64,000 bases of DNA from Dongia_B sp035539075 (GTDB taxonomy: Bacteria > Pseudomonadota > Alphaproteobacteria > Dongiales > Dongiaceae). Position numbers and translations under genes: made by a program. The notes beneath the pieces were generated by a model. It was not told the origin of the DNA, searched no databases, and saw nothing but the letters and a program-made list of their open reading frames with translations. The DNA lies in assembly GCA_035539075.1 (NCBI GenBank), contig DATLJB010000176.1, forward strand, positions 5,987 to 69,986, written 5' to 3'. Positions 1-8,524 of this stretch are shown here, one piece after another (positions within the stretch are counted from its first letter, which is position 1; each line of letters starts with the position of its first letter).

Positions 1-2184
1 GCTTGCTACATCCGGGTTGTAGCGAAAACGGATCTCCAAATCGAATGCATCTGCGACCGTCGACTGCGAGGATCGACGATCCAGGTCGGCAAGCCAACGC
101 GCATGCATAGCCTGCACATAGCTGCGAATGGTTTCACCGCGTTGCGGCATGGCGCCGTCGATCCAGGCGGCGACCTCAACTTTTCTTCCCCGTGCGAGAT
201 CTCTGCCAAAGTGTGGCGGTATCTCGATGGCTAGGCTCAGTTCGCCGCTACGCATGCGCCGGTCAAGGTCTTCATAGTCGATGATCGGTGGTCGTTCGAT
301 GAAATAGCGGCTCGACCCAGCGATATCGGTTACATATTTTTGGCTAACGATCGTTTGATCCAGATCGAGAACTGCAAAGGGGAGATTTTTCACATCAATA
401 TTAACCCCATATCCCATGACAATCATCAGGATTAGGCTGCCGACTAATGCCAATGTCGCACGTATCGGATCACGTCGTAGCTCAAGGCTTTCTCTGCGCG
501 TATAGCTAAGCATGCGGCGAAGATCAAAGATGCGATGGTTTTCTCGATCCTCATGCTTCGATAGCGTGGCTGAAGTGGGCGGTGTGGGGGGACTAACGTC
601 GGCATCTCCAACAGCATCTTGTAGATAGCCGATAAAGGCCTCTTCGAGCGACTCGGCATTTCGGCTTTTGACAATGTTTGCGGGCGTGTCGCTGACGAGG
701 ACGTTACCTGCATGCATCAACGAAATCCGATCGCAGCGCTCTGCCTCGTTCATGAAATGGGTGGAAATGAAGATCGTTACATTGTCTCGCCGCGAGAGAT
801 CGACCAAGATTTGCCAAAGCGCGTCACGAGCGACAGGGTCAACTCCAGAGGTTGGCTCGTCCAGGATTAGCACTTGTGGCGCGTGGATCATGGCAACGGC
901 GAGAGACAGGCGCTGTCGGACACCGAGTGGCAGTGTATCTGGCAGACTGTCAATAACACTTTCCAATCCGAAGTGCTGTGCCATCTCCCCCACGCGTCCG
1001 GATATGCGCTCTGCCGGAAACCGGTAAAGGCGCGCATGCAATTCAAGATTCTGCCGGACGGTCAGTTCGGAATACAGTGAGAAAGCTTGAGACATGTAAC
1101 CCACATGACATCGGGTTTCCATGTCGTGCGGGTCGACAATGCGACCGAATAAGCGGGCTTCGCCCTCACTTGCCGGCAACAAGCCAGTCAGCATCTTCAT
1201 CGTAGTTGTTTTGCCGCAGCCATTCGAGCCGAGAAAGCCGAAAATCTCTCCACGCGGGATGCGGAAGCTGACATGGTCAACGGCGACAAAGTCACCGAAG
1301 CACATGGTCAGTCCCTCAGCTTCAATCGCGATCTCTGACGAAGAGCTGACGCTTCGTGGTGAGATCTCAACAGGGCGATAGCCCAGCTTTTCAGCTTCTG
1401 GAAGGAGTGCGATGAAGGCGCCGTCGAGTGTGGTAGACCCTGTCTGCAACAGCAGATCTCGCAGCTTGCCTTGGGCCAGAACGCGACCGGCATTCATAGC
1501 AATCAGCCAGTCAAATCGAGCCGCTTCTTCCATGTAGGCGGTTGCGACCAATACACTCATGCCGGGTCGACCGGCTCGAATCTCGTCGATCAGCTGCCAA
1601 AACTGCCGTCGTGATAGCGGGTCGACACCGGTAGTCGGCTCATCAAGAATGAGCAGATCGGGGTCGTGAATGAGTGCGCAACAAAGGCCTAGCTTTTGTT
1701 TCATGCCGCCTGACAGCTTACCTGCAGGCCTATCTTCGAAGGGTGCCAGCCCAGTGCTCTTTAGAAGATCGGCAATACGATGCTCACGCTCTTCTTTTGC
1801 ATGACCAAAAAGGCGGCCAAAAAAATCGACATTCTCAGAGACCGACAGCGTCGGATAGAGGTTCTTACCCAGGCCCTGTGGCATATAAGCGATTCGCGGA
1901 CATACTTTTCGTCTGTGCCGCACGTCAGCCATGTCGCCGTTGAGCACCTTGATCCGTCCTTGCTGGATGGCATGCGCGCCAGCGATTAGCGACAGTAGAC
2001 TGGATTTGCCAACGCCGTCAGGACCAATCAGCCCAACCATGCAACCGGCAGGGATAGTGAGGCTGATCTCACTCAAGGCCTGCGCCGTGCCATAGGAGAG
2101 GTTCACCTCCGATAATTCGACAACGGAAGGCGTCGACGCTACTACACCCTCTTCAGATGATGGAGCAGAAGGCGGCGTGATCAT
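1..2184 (-). CDS. RbbA-type ABC exporter: two ATPase domains fused to an ABC-2 permease (partial)
   Basis: I translated this minus-strand frame from the ATG at 2184; it stays open for 728 codons and runs off the left edge, so the C-terminus is missing. Two ATPase domains are seen: a first Walker A GPDGVGKS near residue 54 with signature LSGGMKQK, and a second Walker A GSNGCGKT near residue 318 whose signature is degenerate (LPLGVRQR). Around residue 578 a hydrophobic segment starts the permease half, followed by a long extracytoplasmic region as in ABC-2/YhgE-type permeases. This domain order is that of RbbA/YhiH-like half-transporters. The ATG overlaps the TGA of the upstream HlyD-family gene (ATGA), so the two are translationally coupled and probably build one exporter. 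A YhhJ-like second permease would be expected beyond the window. The substrate is unknown. Confidence 0.85.
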   Translation of the reverse strand, partial: MITPPSAPSSEEGVVASTPSVVELSEVNLSYGTAQALSEISLTIPAGCMVGLIGPDGVGKSSLLSLIAGAHAIQQGRIKVLNGDMADVRHRRKVCPRIAYMPQGLGKNLYPTLSVSENVDFFGRLFGHAKEEREHRIADLLKSTGLAPFEDRPAGKLSGGMKQKLGLCCALIHDPDLLILDEPTTGVDPLSRRQFWQLIDEIRAGRPGMSVLVATAYMEEAARFDWLIAMNAGRVLAQGKLRDLLLQTGSTTLDGAFIALLPEAEKLGYRPVEISPRSVSSSSEIAIEAEGLTMCFGDFVAVDHVSFRIPRGEIFGFLGSNGCGKTTTMKMLTGLLPASEGEARLFGRIVDPHDMETRCHVGYMSQAFSLYSELTVRQNLELHARLYRFPAERISGRVGEMAQHFGLESVIDSLPDTLPLGVRQRLSLAVAMIHAPQVLILDEPTSGVDPVARDALWQILVDLSRRDNVTIFISTHFMNEAERCDRISLMHAGNVLVSDTPANIVKSRNAESLEEAFIGYLQDAVGDADVSPPTPPTSATLSKHEDRENHRIFDLRRMLSYTRRESLELRRDPIRATLALVGSLILMIVMGYGVNIDVKNLPFAVLDLDQTIVSQKYVTDIAGSSRYFIERPPIIDYEDLDRRMRSGELSLAIEIPPHFGRDLARGRKVEVAAWIDGAMPQRGETIRSYVQAMHARWLADLDRRSSQSTVADAFDLEIRFRYNPDVAS

Positions 2185-3254
2185 GGCGCGATTGTGCTCT
2201 GCAAGTTCTGTGGCCACTCAGCCTTGGGATCCAGCTTCACGTAGGCCATGCCAGGTAGGCCGGTTTTGACCTGCAGGATATATTTTCGTAGCAGTGCGAG
2301 CGGTATCCGGGCTTTGATCCTAAACGTCAGCTTTTGCCGTTCTTGCGCGGTCTCTACGGTCTTGGGGGTGAATTGAGCCACATCAGCGACAAACGAAATG
2401 GCTGCGGGAATGACATATTGAGGCGCCGCGTCAAGAACGATGCGGGCCTCGGCTCCGTAGGCAACACGCCCGGCCTGTTCGGTTGGCAAGAAGAATGTCA
2501 TGTAGACGTCACCGAGATCCACCAGGTTCAGTACCCGGCCCCCGGCCGACAGGACTTCACCGGGCTCAGCCACTCGATACTGCACACGGCCGTCTCGCGG
2601 TGTCTTTAGAGCGCTGTCATCTATATCAGCATCAATACGCTGAATCGTTGCCAGCGCGACCTCGATTGCCGCCTTTGCATCGATGACTTGTGATTTCGCC
2701 GAGCTGATACTTGCTTCGGTCGCGGCTACATCAGCTTGCGCCGCCGCAACCGCTGCTTTCGCGCTTTCCGATCGCGCACGATCGTCGTCTAGGACCTGAC
2801 GCGAGACATTATCATTCTTTGCCAACTCGGATGAACGCGCGAGCTTCCTATTAGCCGCGTCAAGTTCCGCTCCGCGTTGGGCGACAACGGCCACAGCTGC
2901 GACCTGCTCTGCCTGGCGTTGCTTCACGAGACTTTCCGCACTTTCCACGGAGATTTGCGCCCTCTGGAGCTGCGCGTCGGATTCACGCCGTTCAGCCATT
3001 AATGTCGCAGTATCCATATAGGCGATAACCTGCCCAGCGGTGACGAAATCACCTTCATCAACAAGGATCTCTCTGATTCGCCCAGCTATCTTTGCAGAAA
3101 TGTCGATTTCGACGGCCTCAATACGCCCATTGCTGCCGGCTATTCCATCGGGAAGGCCGGTTGGCTTCAGCTTCTGCCAGCCGTAATAGACTGCTATCGC
3201 CACGGCCAGGAGGACTAGCGGCAGAACCCAAGGGCTCATCTGCCTCTTGCTCAT
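2181..3254 (-). CDS. HlyD/YhiI-family membrane fusion protein
   Basis: Periplasmic adaptor of an ABC efflux complex. From the chosen ATG (MSKRQMSP, 357 residues) there is one N-terminal membrane anchor (about residues 7-23), then a biotinyl-lipoyl-like region (GRIEAVEIDISAKIAGRI), a long alanine-rich coiled-coil hairpin (about 90-210) and a second lipoyl half with a beta barrel (GEVLSAGGRVLNLVDLG). This is the standard HlyD_D23 plan. The frame can be extended upstream to 3335, but the extra 27 residues lack the family's features, and GGAAGC lies just before the internal ATG. It overlaps the fused ABC gene by four bases and supplies its adaptor. An outer-membrane TolC partner is not in the window. 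Confidence 0.85.
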   Translation of the reverse strand: MSKRQMSPWVLPLVLLAVAIAVYYGWQKLKPTGLPDGIAGSNGRIEAVEIDISAKIAGRIREILVDEGDFVTAGQVIAYMDTATLMAERRESDAQLQRAQISVESAESLVKQRQAEQVAAVAVVAQRGAELDAANRKLARSSELAKNDNVSRQVLDDDRARSESAKAAVAAAQADVAATEASISSAKSQVIDAKAAIEVALATIQRIDADIDDSALKTPRDGRVQYRVAEPGEVLSAGGRVLNLVDLGDVYMTFFLPTEQAGRVAYGAEARIVLDAAPQYVIPAAISFVADVAQFTPKTVETAQERQKLTFRIKARIPLALLRKYILQVKTGLPGMAYVKLDPKAEWPQNLQSTIAP

Positions 3255-3538
3255 CTTCGAATCGCTTCCAAAGAAACGAGATGGTCTTGGATGCGCCGCC
3301 AATATGACCGCTTTCTTGAACCACGCGAAATGCAAACAAGGAACATTAAATCTTCCACTCCGATGAGATCATGTGGGACCGGCTATTTAAGCAAGCACGA
3401 AGTCCATGAGATTTTTGGATAGATCCTGCGCGGAAAATCTACCAGTCCCCAAAGCAACCGGGATTAATATGATTGACGGAGTAGCCGCCCGGCGCTCCAT
3501 CCTAGTTATAGCGACGACTGAAACAGAAACGCCGATGG

Positions 3539-3853
3539 CTAAGTCTGAGGTTGAGTGGTGAGGGAGGTTTCATGAGCCGCCCGCCATATCCTGGCCGCTT
3601 CGTTCGAATAATCTTCAACAGCGATTTGGAGGAATTTGGTTTGTCGCTGGAATAGCTCAGCTGGGTTCTGGAAGTCAGCAAGACTCTGAAGAAAGTCGGC
3701 CTGCGCATGTAGGCGCCGGGCGGCAAAATTGAGTTGCTCTGCAATAAGCTTGCTGGGAGCATCTGTAAATGGCTTCGCCCATTCCATATCAACTGTGAAT
3801 GGCGTGATTGCGGGCGCAGTGGCTGATTGCTTAACGGGTTTTTCGACTGACAT
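3539..3853 (-). CDS. Phasin family protein
   Basis: A 104-residue acidic/helical protein with the phasin pattern: an N-terminal Ala/Pro-rich stretch, then an amphipathic helix with repeated Gln/Ala/Phe (KLIAEQLNFAARRLHAQADF, then LADFQNPAELFQRQTKF). The segment around FQNPAELFQRQ is very typical of phasin_2-type proteins, which coat polyhydroxyalkanoate granules. AGAGGGG lies a few bases before the ATG. It is divergent from the TetR regulator at 4146 and the intervening DNA holds two matching palindromes, so the regulator probably controls it. No PHA synthase gene lies in the window, so a granule role rests on family resemblance only. Confidence 0.75.
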   Translation of the reverse strand: MSVEKPVKQSATAPAITPFTVDMEWAKPFTDAPSKLIAEQLNFAARRLHAQADFLQSLADFQNPAELFQRQTKFLQIAVEDYSNEAARIWRAAHETSLTTQPQT

Positions 3854-3919
3854 AAAGAAACCCCTCTTTTGTTAGCTGGCGAAAAGTTCTGATGAAGTAA
3901 AAGGGTTGGAAATACATAA

Positions 3920-3935
3920 GTCAACTATTGTTGAC
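3920..3935. promoter_or_regulatory. Operator-like palindrome 1 (TetR candidate site)
   Basis: GTCAACTATTGTTGAC is a perfect 6-base inverted repeat around a 4-base centre, 67 bases upstream of the phasin ATG. A second copy of the TCAAC-N4-GTTGA core lies at 4072-4085. That the neighbouring TetR protein binds it is inference from position and symmetry. Confidence 0.55.
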
Positions 3936-4071
3936 CATATATAAGGGGCGTTCAACCTTTTAAAATGTGGAAGATGGCCTCCTACTTGCGTCCGAGGAGA
4001 GTGGCAAATGGCAGGTGACCATCAAGCGGGTTGAGTTTAGGAAGTTGTCACGAGGCAAATATTGATTTGAA

Positions 4072-4085
4072 TCAACACTCGTTGA
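4072..4085. promoter_or_regulatory. Operator-like palindrome 2 (TetR candidate site)
   Basis: TCAACACTCGTTGA has the same arms and spacing as the site at 3920-3935 and lies about 60 bases upstream of the TetR start, where an autoregulatory operator would be expected. Confidence 0.5.
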
Positions 4086-4145
4086 CTGAATGGGGGAAAA
4101 AATGCATCGTGCTGGAATGACATTGAGAAATCATAGGAACAACCT

Positions 4146-4802
4146 GTGCCTCAGAGACTGAAGGTCCAAGACCAGAGCGCGAGTACTCGTGATCGGATTC
4201 TCCAAGCCGCAATTTTGAGGTTTGCTCACCATTCTTACGAGGATGCCAAGCTGCGAGATATCGCAGCCGATGTAGGTGTCGACGTCGCCTATGTGCATCG
4301 CTCGTTTGGCTCAAAGGAACAGCTCTTTTCGGAGGTCGTCAGTGCCGCGTTTGAGCCGCGCCATCTCATCACGGTAGAGGATGGCGATATTGCCACCAAG
4401 CTGACCAAACGGCTGTTCGAGCCGAGCCTGGACCAGCGACTTAGATTGATTGATCCGCTCGACATCCTGATCCGCTCCTTGCTCAGCCCAGAGGCAATCC
4501 CTCTGATCCGCTCCTCGCTGATGAACGACGTAATTGAACCGCTTGAAAACCAGGGTGATGTAGCGGGTCAGGTGCAGGCGGTAGCTATGACGGCTTGCTT
4601 AGTCGGGGCAAGCATTTTTCGTAACGTCCTTCGAGTGGAGGCAATGCTCGAAGAACCGGGTGGCGAACTCGAAGCATTGCTTAAAGACATAATTGATGTG
4701 GCGATGGGCCGTGCAAAGGTTGTCAGGACGCCGGCCAAGATGGCAAAGGCACGGAAGTCACCGGCGAAGAAAGTCCGAAAGCCTGTGAAAGGAAAGCGAT
4801 GA
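4146..4802 (+). CDS. TetR/AcrR-family transcriptional regulator
   Basis: 218 residues with an N-terminal TetR helix-turn-helix (about residues 15-62: TRDRILQAAILRFAHHSY, then LRDIAADVGVDVAYVHRSF and GSKEQLFSEV). The C-terminal ligand/dimer domain is helical and does not resemble a specific subgroup I know. The last 25 residues are a Lys/Ala/Pro-rich basic tail (AKARKSPAKKVRKPVKGKR), unusual for a TetR protein and reminiscent of non-specific DNA-binding tails. The start is GTG with AGGA upstream. It is divergent from the phasin and the HlyD/RbbA exporter genes, which are its likely targets through the two palindromes described separately. Confidence 0.85.
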   Translation: MPQRLKVQDQSASTRDRILQAAILRFAHHSYEDAKLRDIAADVGVDVAYVHRSFGSKEQLFSEVVSAAFEPRHLITVEDGDIATKLTKRLFEPSLDQRLRLIDPLDILIRSLLSPEAIPLIRSSLMNDVIEPLENQGDVAGQVQAVAMTACLVGASIFRNVLRVEAMLEEPGGELEALLKDIIDVAMGRAKVVRTPAKMAKARKSPAKKVRKPVKGKR

Positions 4803-5256
4803 AAAAGCGCGTGGGGCATCGCAAGTCTCGACACAGCTGTTTTCCACCCCCCTCAGATGAGTCCATTGGCTTTAAACACTTCCGAGCGTTGATCTGTATG
4901 GCGGAAGTATTTGTTGCGCAACTGACAGCTGAACTTTCTAAGGTCGCATTGATGCTTTCTATGCTCGACCGGGTATCTCCTTTTTCCCGCGCTCTAGGAA
5001 AATGTTGGAAACTATCGCATACGACGGCATGTAGAGCCGGCCAACGTCTGGTATTTGTCGCAGGCGACTGAGCGATCCTGGGAATCGGTTCTACCAAAAA
5101 GGCCGGAGAGGCATCTAGGATCGGGGTGAAGACATAAGCTGCTTTGTAAAAGCTCGGTCGCCTTGCCGAGATGTCGCGATCACTGGCGGGAGATGCCAAC
5201 TCAAATTGCCGAGCTCACCGACAATACCAATCGTATAGCAGGCCAAAGGGCACCTT
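4803..5256. other. Intergenic region without a convincing gene
   Basis: 454 bases between the TetR gene and the NADH dehydrogenase gene. A 90-codon frame starts inside the TetR stop (4799-5071), but its residue composition is not protein-like and no family is recognisable. A promoter for the dehydrogenase is expected here, but I could not pick one with confidence. Confidence 0.5.
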
Positions 5257-6576
5257 ATGAACGCGAATAGCGGACAGAAGCGGATCGTCATTGTCGGCGG
5301 AGGAGTCGCGGGGCTCGAGATCGCCACCATTCTGGGCCGCCGCTGGCGTGGGCAGCATCTCCGGAATCAGCCAACACCGACGATTACGCTTATCGATCGC
5401 GAGTCAGCGCATGTGTGGAAGCCTATGTTGCATACCATCGCTGCCGGGACGCGTGACCTATCCCAGCAGCAGACAACCTACGTAGCCCAGGCCCGTGATG
5501 CGGGCTTTGTTTATCAGCCGGGCGAACTGTGTGACCTCGACAGGGCTGCGCGCGAGATATTGATCGCGCCGTTACATGGACCCGACGGCCGTTTGCTCGT
5601 GCCCGGTCGACGGCTCGGATACGATGCGCTGATCATTGCTGTTGGTAGCAAGGCCAACGACTTCGGAACACCTGGTGTGGCGGAGCATTGCCTCATGATT
5701 GATACACGCCGACAGGCGGAGGCCTTCAATCACGAAGTGCGTCTGCGGATGCTCCAATGCCTGGCCTTCAATACCGAGCTGTCGATCGCCATCGTCGGAG
5801 GCGGCGCGACCGGGGTGGAACTGGCGGCCGAATTGGTGCGGCTTGTCGAGACGGCTGTCACCTATGGCGCGTTGGGACTGGCTGAGCGAATAACGATCAC
5901 GCTGATCGAGAGCGGGCCGCGGTTGTTGGCGGCCTTTCCTGAGGACATTTCCTCGGCCACGCGAGCAAAGCTCGAGGGGCTCGGAATTAAAGTCATGACA
6001 GACACGCGTGTCAGTGCAGCAGAGGCCGACAGCTTCGTTCTCCGCGACGGCTGTAAAGTGCATGCGTCTCTGAAGGTTTGGGCCGCAGGCGTCAAGGCCC
6101 CAGACTTCCTCGCCAATATTGATGGCCTGGAAACGACACGCGGCAATCAATTGTTAATCCTGCCGTCGCTGCAGACAGTCCAGGATGCCAACATTTATGC
6201 CGTGGGTGATTGTGCTTGCTTGACGCCTGCCGGCTCCGCGCGACCGCTGCCTCCTACAGCTCAAGTCGCCCATCAGCAAGCCCGGCATCTCATTCGCCAT
6301 CTGCCGAAAGCTCTGCAGCGCGGCACACCTATTCCCGACTTTTCCTACCGGGACTTTGGCTCACTGGTGTCGCTTGGGGAGTATGATGCCTACGGGTCGC
6401 TTGGCAAGTTCGGTCTGTTCAACGGAGTCACCATTCGAGGCCGGCTGGCCCAATTCAGCCACGTTATGCTCTACCGTGGCCATCAGGCTCGACTTTATGG
6501 TTTTTGGCGCGGTAGCCTGCTGTGGCTAGTTGATCGGCTCAACTCCCGAGTACGAGCGCCGATACGTCTCGACTGA
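5257..6576 (+). CDS. ndh: Type II NADH dehydrogenase (NDH-2), FAD-dependent
   Basis: Single-subunit, non-proton-pumping NADH:quinone oxidoreductase of the membrane surface. 439 residues, the usual family length. An N-terminal FAD-binding Rossmann motif is at residues 12-20 (IVGGGVAGL), a second NADH-binding motif near 180-190 (VGGGATGVELA), and the FAD-contacting motif YAVGDCA near 320. The C-terminal part is amphipathic (FNGVTIRGRLAQFSHVMLYR and after), as expected for membrane attachment. It is monocistronic as far as can be seen. The 3' side runs into IS debris. Confidence 0.9.
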   Translation: MNANSGQKRIVIVGGGVAGLEIATILGRRWRGQHLRNQPTPTITLIDRESAHVWKPMLHTIAAGTRDLSQQQTTYVAQARDAGFVYQPGELCDLDRAAREILIAPLHGPDGRLLVPGRRLGYDALIIAVGSKANDFGTPGVAEHCLMIDTRRQAEAFNHEVRLRMLQCLAFNTELSIAIVGGGATGVELAAELVRLVETAVTYGALGLAERITITLIESGPRLLAAFPEDISSATRAKLEGLGIKVMTDTRVSAAEADSFVLRDGCKVHASLKVWAAGVKAPDFLANIDGLETTRGNQLLILPSLQTVQDANIYAVGDCACLTPAGSARPLPPTAQVAHQQARHLIRHLPKALQRGTPIPDFSYRDFGSLVSLGEYDAYGSLGKFGLFNGVTIRGRLAQFSHVMLYRGHQARLYGFWRGSLLWLVDRLNSRVRAPIRLD

Positions 6577-6937
6577 ACCGCGTAGTTCGCGGGACGATGG
6601 GGGCATGACTTCGTCAATCATGAAGCAGAAACGATCGGAATGGCAGTTGTCCAATAGTACATCGCTGTAAAATCGAGTGGCCTGCCCCCATCAGATGATC
6701 CAAGTAGAATGTTGGTGCATGGCGCTTTTGAAGCGCTTGGGTTTGGTGGTCCAGCTGCAGCGTTAGCTTTCGGCTGTGAACCAGCACCGAAGTAGACCCC
6801 CACCGTAGAGCCATCTAACCTGCTGAAGTGAGTACGGAAATTCCGAAGGTGATGGGGTCCAGATCGGCGCCGATCGCCCCCCATCCAGACAGAATTGGTG
6901 ATCATAATATCAGCAATTTGACTCTGGTCAGCAGTAG
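6577..6937. other. Non-coding scar between ndh and the IS66 remnant
   Basis: About 360 bases with only broken reading frames. It carries no recognisable gene and ends at an in-frame stop directly before the IS66 homology, which suggests an old insertion/deletion scar. Confidence 0.4.
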
Positions 6938-7303
6938 GGTACCACTTCGGCGTTGATTCACAAGCTGGCCGAGGCCATCCGCTATGCACTCACCCGCTGG
7001 GAAGGATTGACGCGCTTTCTTGACGATGGCCACGTTGAGATCGATTCTAACGTTGTCGAGCGCAGCATCAGGCCAATCGCTCTCACGCGCAAGAATGCGC
7101 TCTTCGCTGGCTCCGACGGCGGCGGCGAGCACTGGGCAGTCATCGCTTCGCTCATCGAGACCTGCAAGCTCAATGACGTCGAGCCCCACGCCTATCTGGC
7201 CGACGTCATCACCAAGATTGTCAATGGGCACTCCAACAGCCAAATCGACAATCTTCTGCCATGGGCCTATGCTGAAACCGTCGGCTTAAAATCTGCCGCG
7301 TGA
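6938..7303 (+). pseudogene. IS66-family transposase, C-terminal remnant
   Basis: About 116 codons match the C-terminal end of IS66 transposases (KLAEAIRYALTRWEGLTRF, IDSNVVERSIRPIALTRKN, then the terminal region with WAVIASLIETCKLNDVEPHA). Full IS66 transposases are about 500 residues, so roughly the first 400 residues are missing. A TAG closes the frame immediately upstream (about 6935). No tnpA/tnpB accessory genes are seen. It is a decayed insertion element at the border between the ndh region and the accessory DNA to the right. Confidence 0.85.
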
Positions 7304-7355
7304 TAGCATCGGTTTCCTTACCTGGCTGATGCTTACCGATCAAAAGGAAGGCGCG

Positions 7356-7754
7356 ATGCGCAAACTCCGCTTCAGCTGCCTGGTTTTCGGCATATTCCTT
7401 GTTTCTGCCGAGGCGTCCGCTCAGTCAGTAACACTGGCATTCGACTGGAGCGATGAGAGGTGGGCCGGTTATCCAGATAATGAAGGCCCAATTCAATCAT
7501 ATTGGGACGGTGACACTTTGCGCGTTTCAACAATCGTTGATTGGGAATCAGGTACAGCTATTGACGCGTCTAGCGCACGAGTCACGATTCAGTCTGAACG
7601 GAATATGTCTATTTGTTATAAAAAGAGCATTGTGCATCAGAATAGCGGCCAACCAGCACTGACCGCGACCTCGCCGGTTATTTTGCGCTTCACGGTGGCT
7701 GATGTGCCAAAGAAAATCTACAACATTAAGATTTTCCATGACTGCAAGGACTAG
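7356..7754 (+). CDS. Small secreted protein of unknown function
   Basis: 132 residues from the ATG at 7356, preceded by AGGAAGG. An N-terminal signal peptide is clear (MRKLRFSCLVFGIFLVSAEA, then an SAQ cleavage site near residue 22). The mature part has two cysteines (one in ICYKKS, one in the final HDCKD), which could form a disulphide, and alternates polar and hydrophobic residues like a small beta-sandwich. I do not recognise the family. The frame can be extended nine codons upstream to 7329, but the ribosome site favours 7356. It sits alone between the IS66 remnant and repeat-rich non-coding DNA. Confidence 0.6.
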   Translation: MRKLRFSCLVFGIFLVSAEASAQSVTLAFDWSDERWAGYPDNEGPIQSYWDGDTLRVSTIVDWESGTAIDASSARVTIQSERNMSICYKKSIVHQNSGQPALTATSPVILRFTVADVPKKIYNIKIFHDCKD

Positions 7755-8082
7755 GATGAGTGCTCGGCTCCCGCGCCTTTCGAGCGAATCGACGCTGCGA
7801 GTATTATCACTTGCATCGACGAACTGCTGCCATGGCATTACCATCTACGAGCCGAGACATGACCTGTGAAAGACGCTTACGGTGGAGCAACATTGAGGCC
7901 ACGTCGCACGCGGCGGCGTTGTTAGCGCCCGGACGCTAACAGCCAAGTCATCACCTATGCCAGTGTTGACCCAATCGGCTGAGTGGCAGCTACGCGTCGC
8001 GCAGCGAGCATACCGGAGAAGCGCTGAGCGATGGAGCGGAAACGAGATCCTCGACGCAATGTGGCATTTGAGGGCAATTGTC

Positions 8083-8122
8083 CGCCGATATTCGCTCCAG
8101 GAACTCCGCGCGAATATCGGCG
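8083..8122. repeat. 13-base perfect inverted repeat
   Basis: Left arm CGCCGATATTCGC (8083-8095) and right arm GCGAATATCGGCG (8110-8122) with a 14-base spacer. There is no T-run after either arm, so it is not a standard terminator. It could be a protein-binding site or a mobile-element end. Confidence 0.6.
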
Positions 8123-8259
8123 CTTGCAGGCTGGATGAAGCAGCCTCAAGGATACCGTTATGAGCGGTGTCAAAAAGGCTGAACCGCGGCGGAAATCAAG
8201 GAAATGAATTGATTCTTCGTGATTCTAGTTGAGCCCAATATCAAGCAGTTAACTCCGGT

Positions 8260-8281
8260 TGCGTGCCTAATGCGTGCCCAA
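8260..8281. repeat. Tandem 11-mer pair resembling integrase arm sites
   Basis: TGCGTGCCTAA is followed directly by TGCGTGCCCAA. A similar but not identical repeat (CGTACCCCCAAA, twice) lies between the right-hand integrase and tRNA-Ser at 51181-51213. Arm-type integrase sites or the relic of a former attachment region are possible; this is inference. Confidence 0.35.
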
Positions 8282-8524
8282 ACTCAGAGACCGCCAATGC
8301 TAAGAAACATCCACGGATATGATGCAGGTCATCAGATCGATGACAGTAGGCGCAAATTGTAACAACGGGCGACTTTCTGGCAAAGGCCTCCTCAGCGAGG
8401 CCGTCAGCAGATATTACCGGTTTGCCGATCTTTTTCGGCGTCGTCGATATCGCGACCTTCTTTCACCGCCGGAGCTTACCCAGCGGAAAGCATCAGGTAT
8501 TCCCTTTAGTTTCTTCAATGGAAC

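Larger units (their letters stand above)
7755..8524. other. 770-base non-coding region with inverted and tandem repeats
   Basis: No convincing gene. It contains a 7-base hairpin at 7921-7940 (GTTAGCG/CGCTAAC around CCCGGA), a 13-base perfect inverted repeat at 8083-8122, a tandem pair of 11-mers at 8260-8281, and a 6-base hairpin at 8385-8402 (GGCCTC/GAGGCC). A 68-codon frame (7957-8163) spans the inverted repeat and is probably spurious. The region marks the left edge of the AT-richer immune cluster and may be an island junction. Confidence 0.5.

Noticed and set aside
4799..5071. 90-codon frame overlapping the TetR stop
   Set aside because: No family, poor residue composition, and the coupled start is probably chance; the TetR protein is expected to be followed by a promoter region.
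7957..8163. 68-codon plus-strand frame
   Set aside because: It spans the 13-base inverted repeat, has no ribosome site that convinces and no recognisable family.
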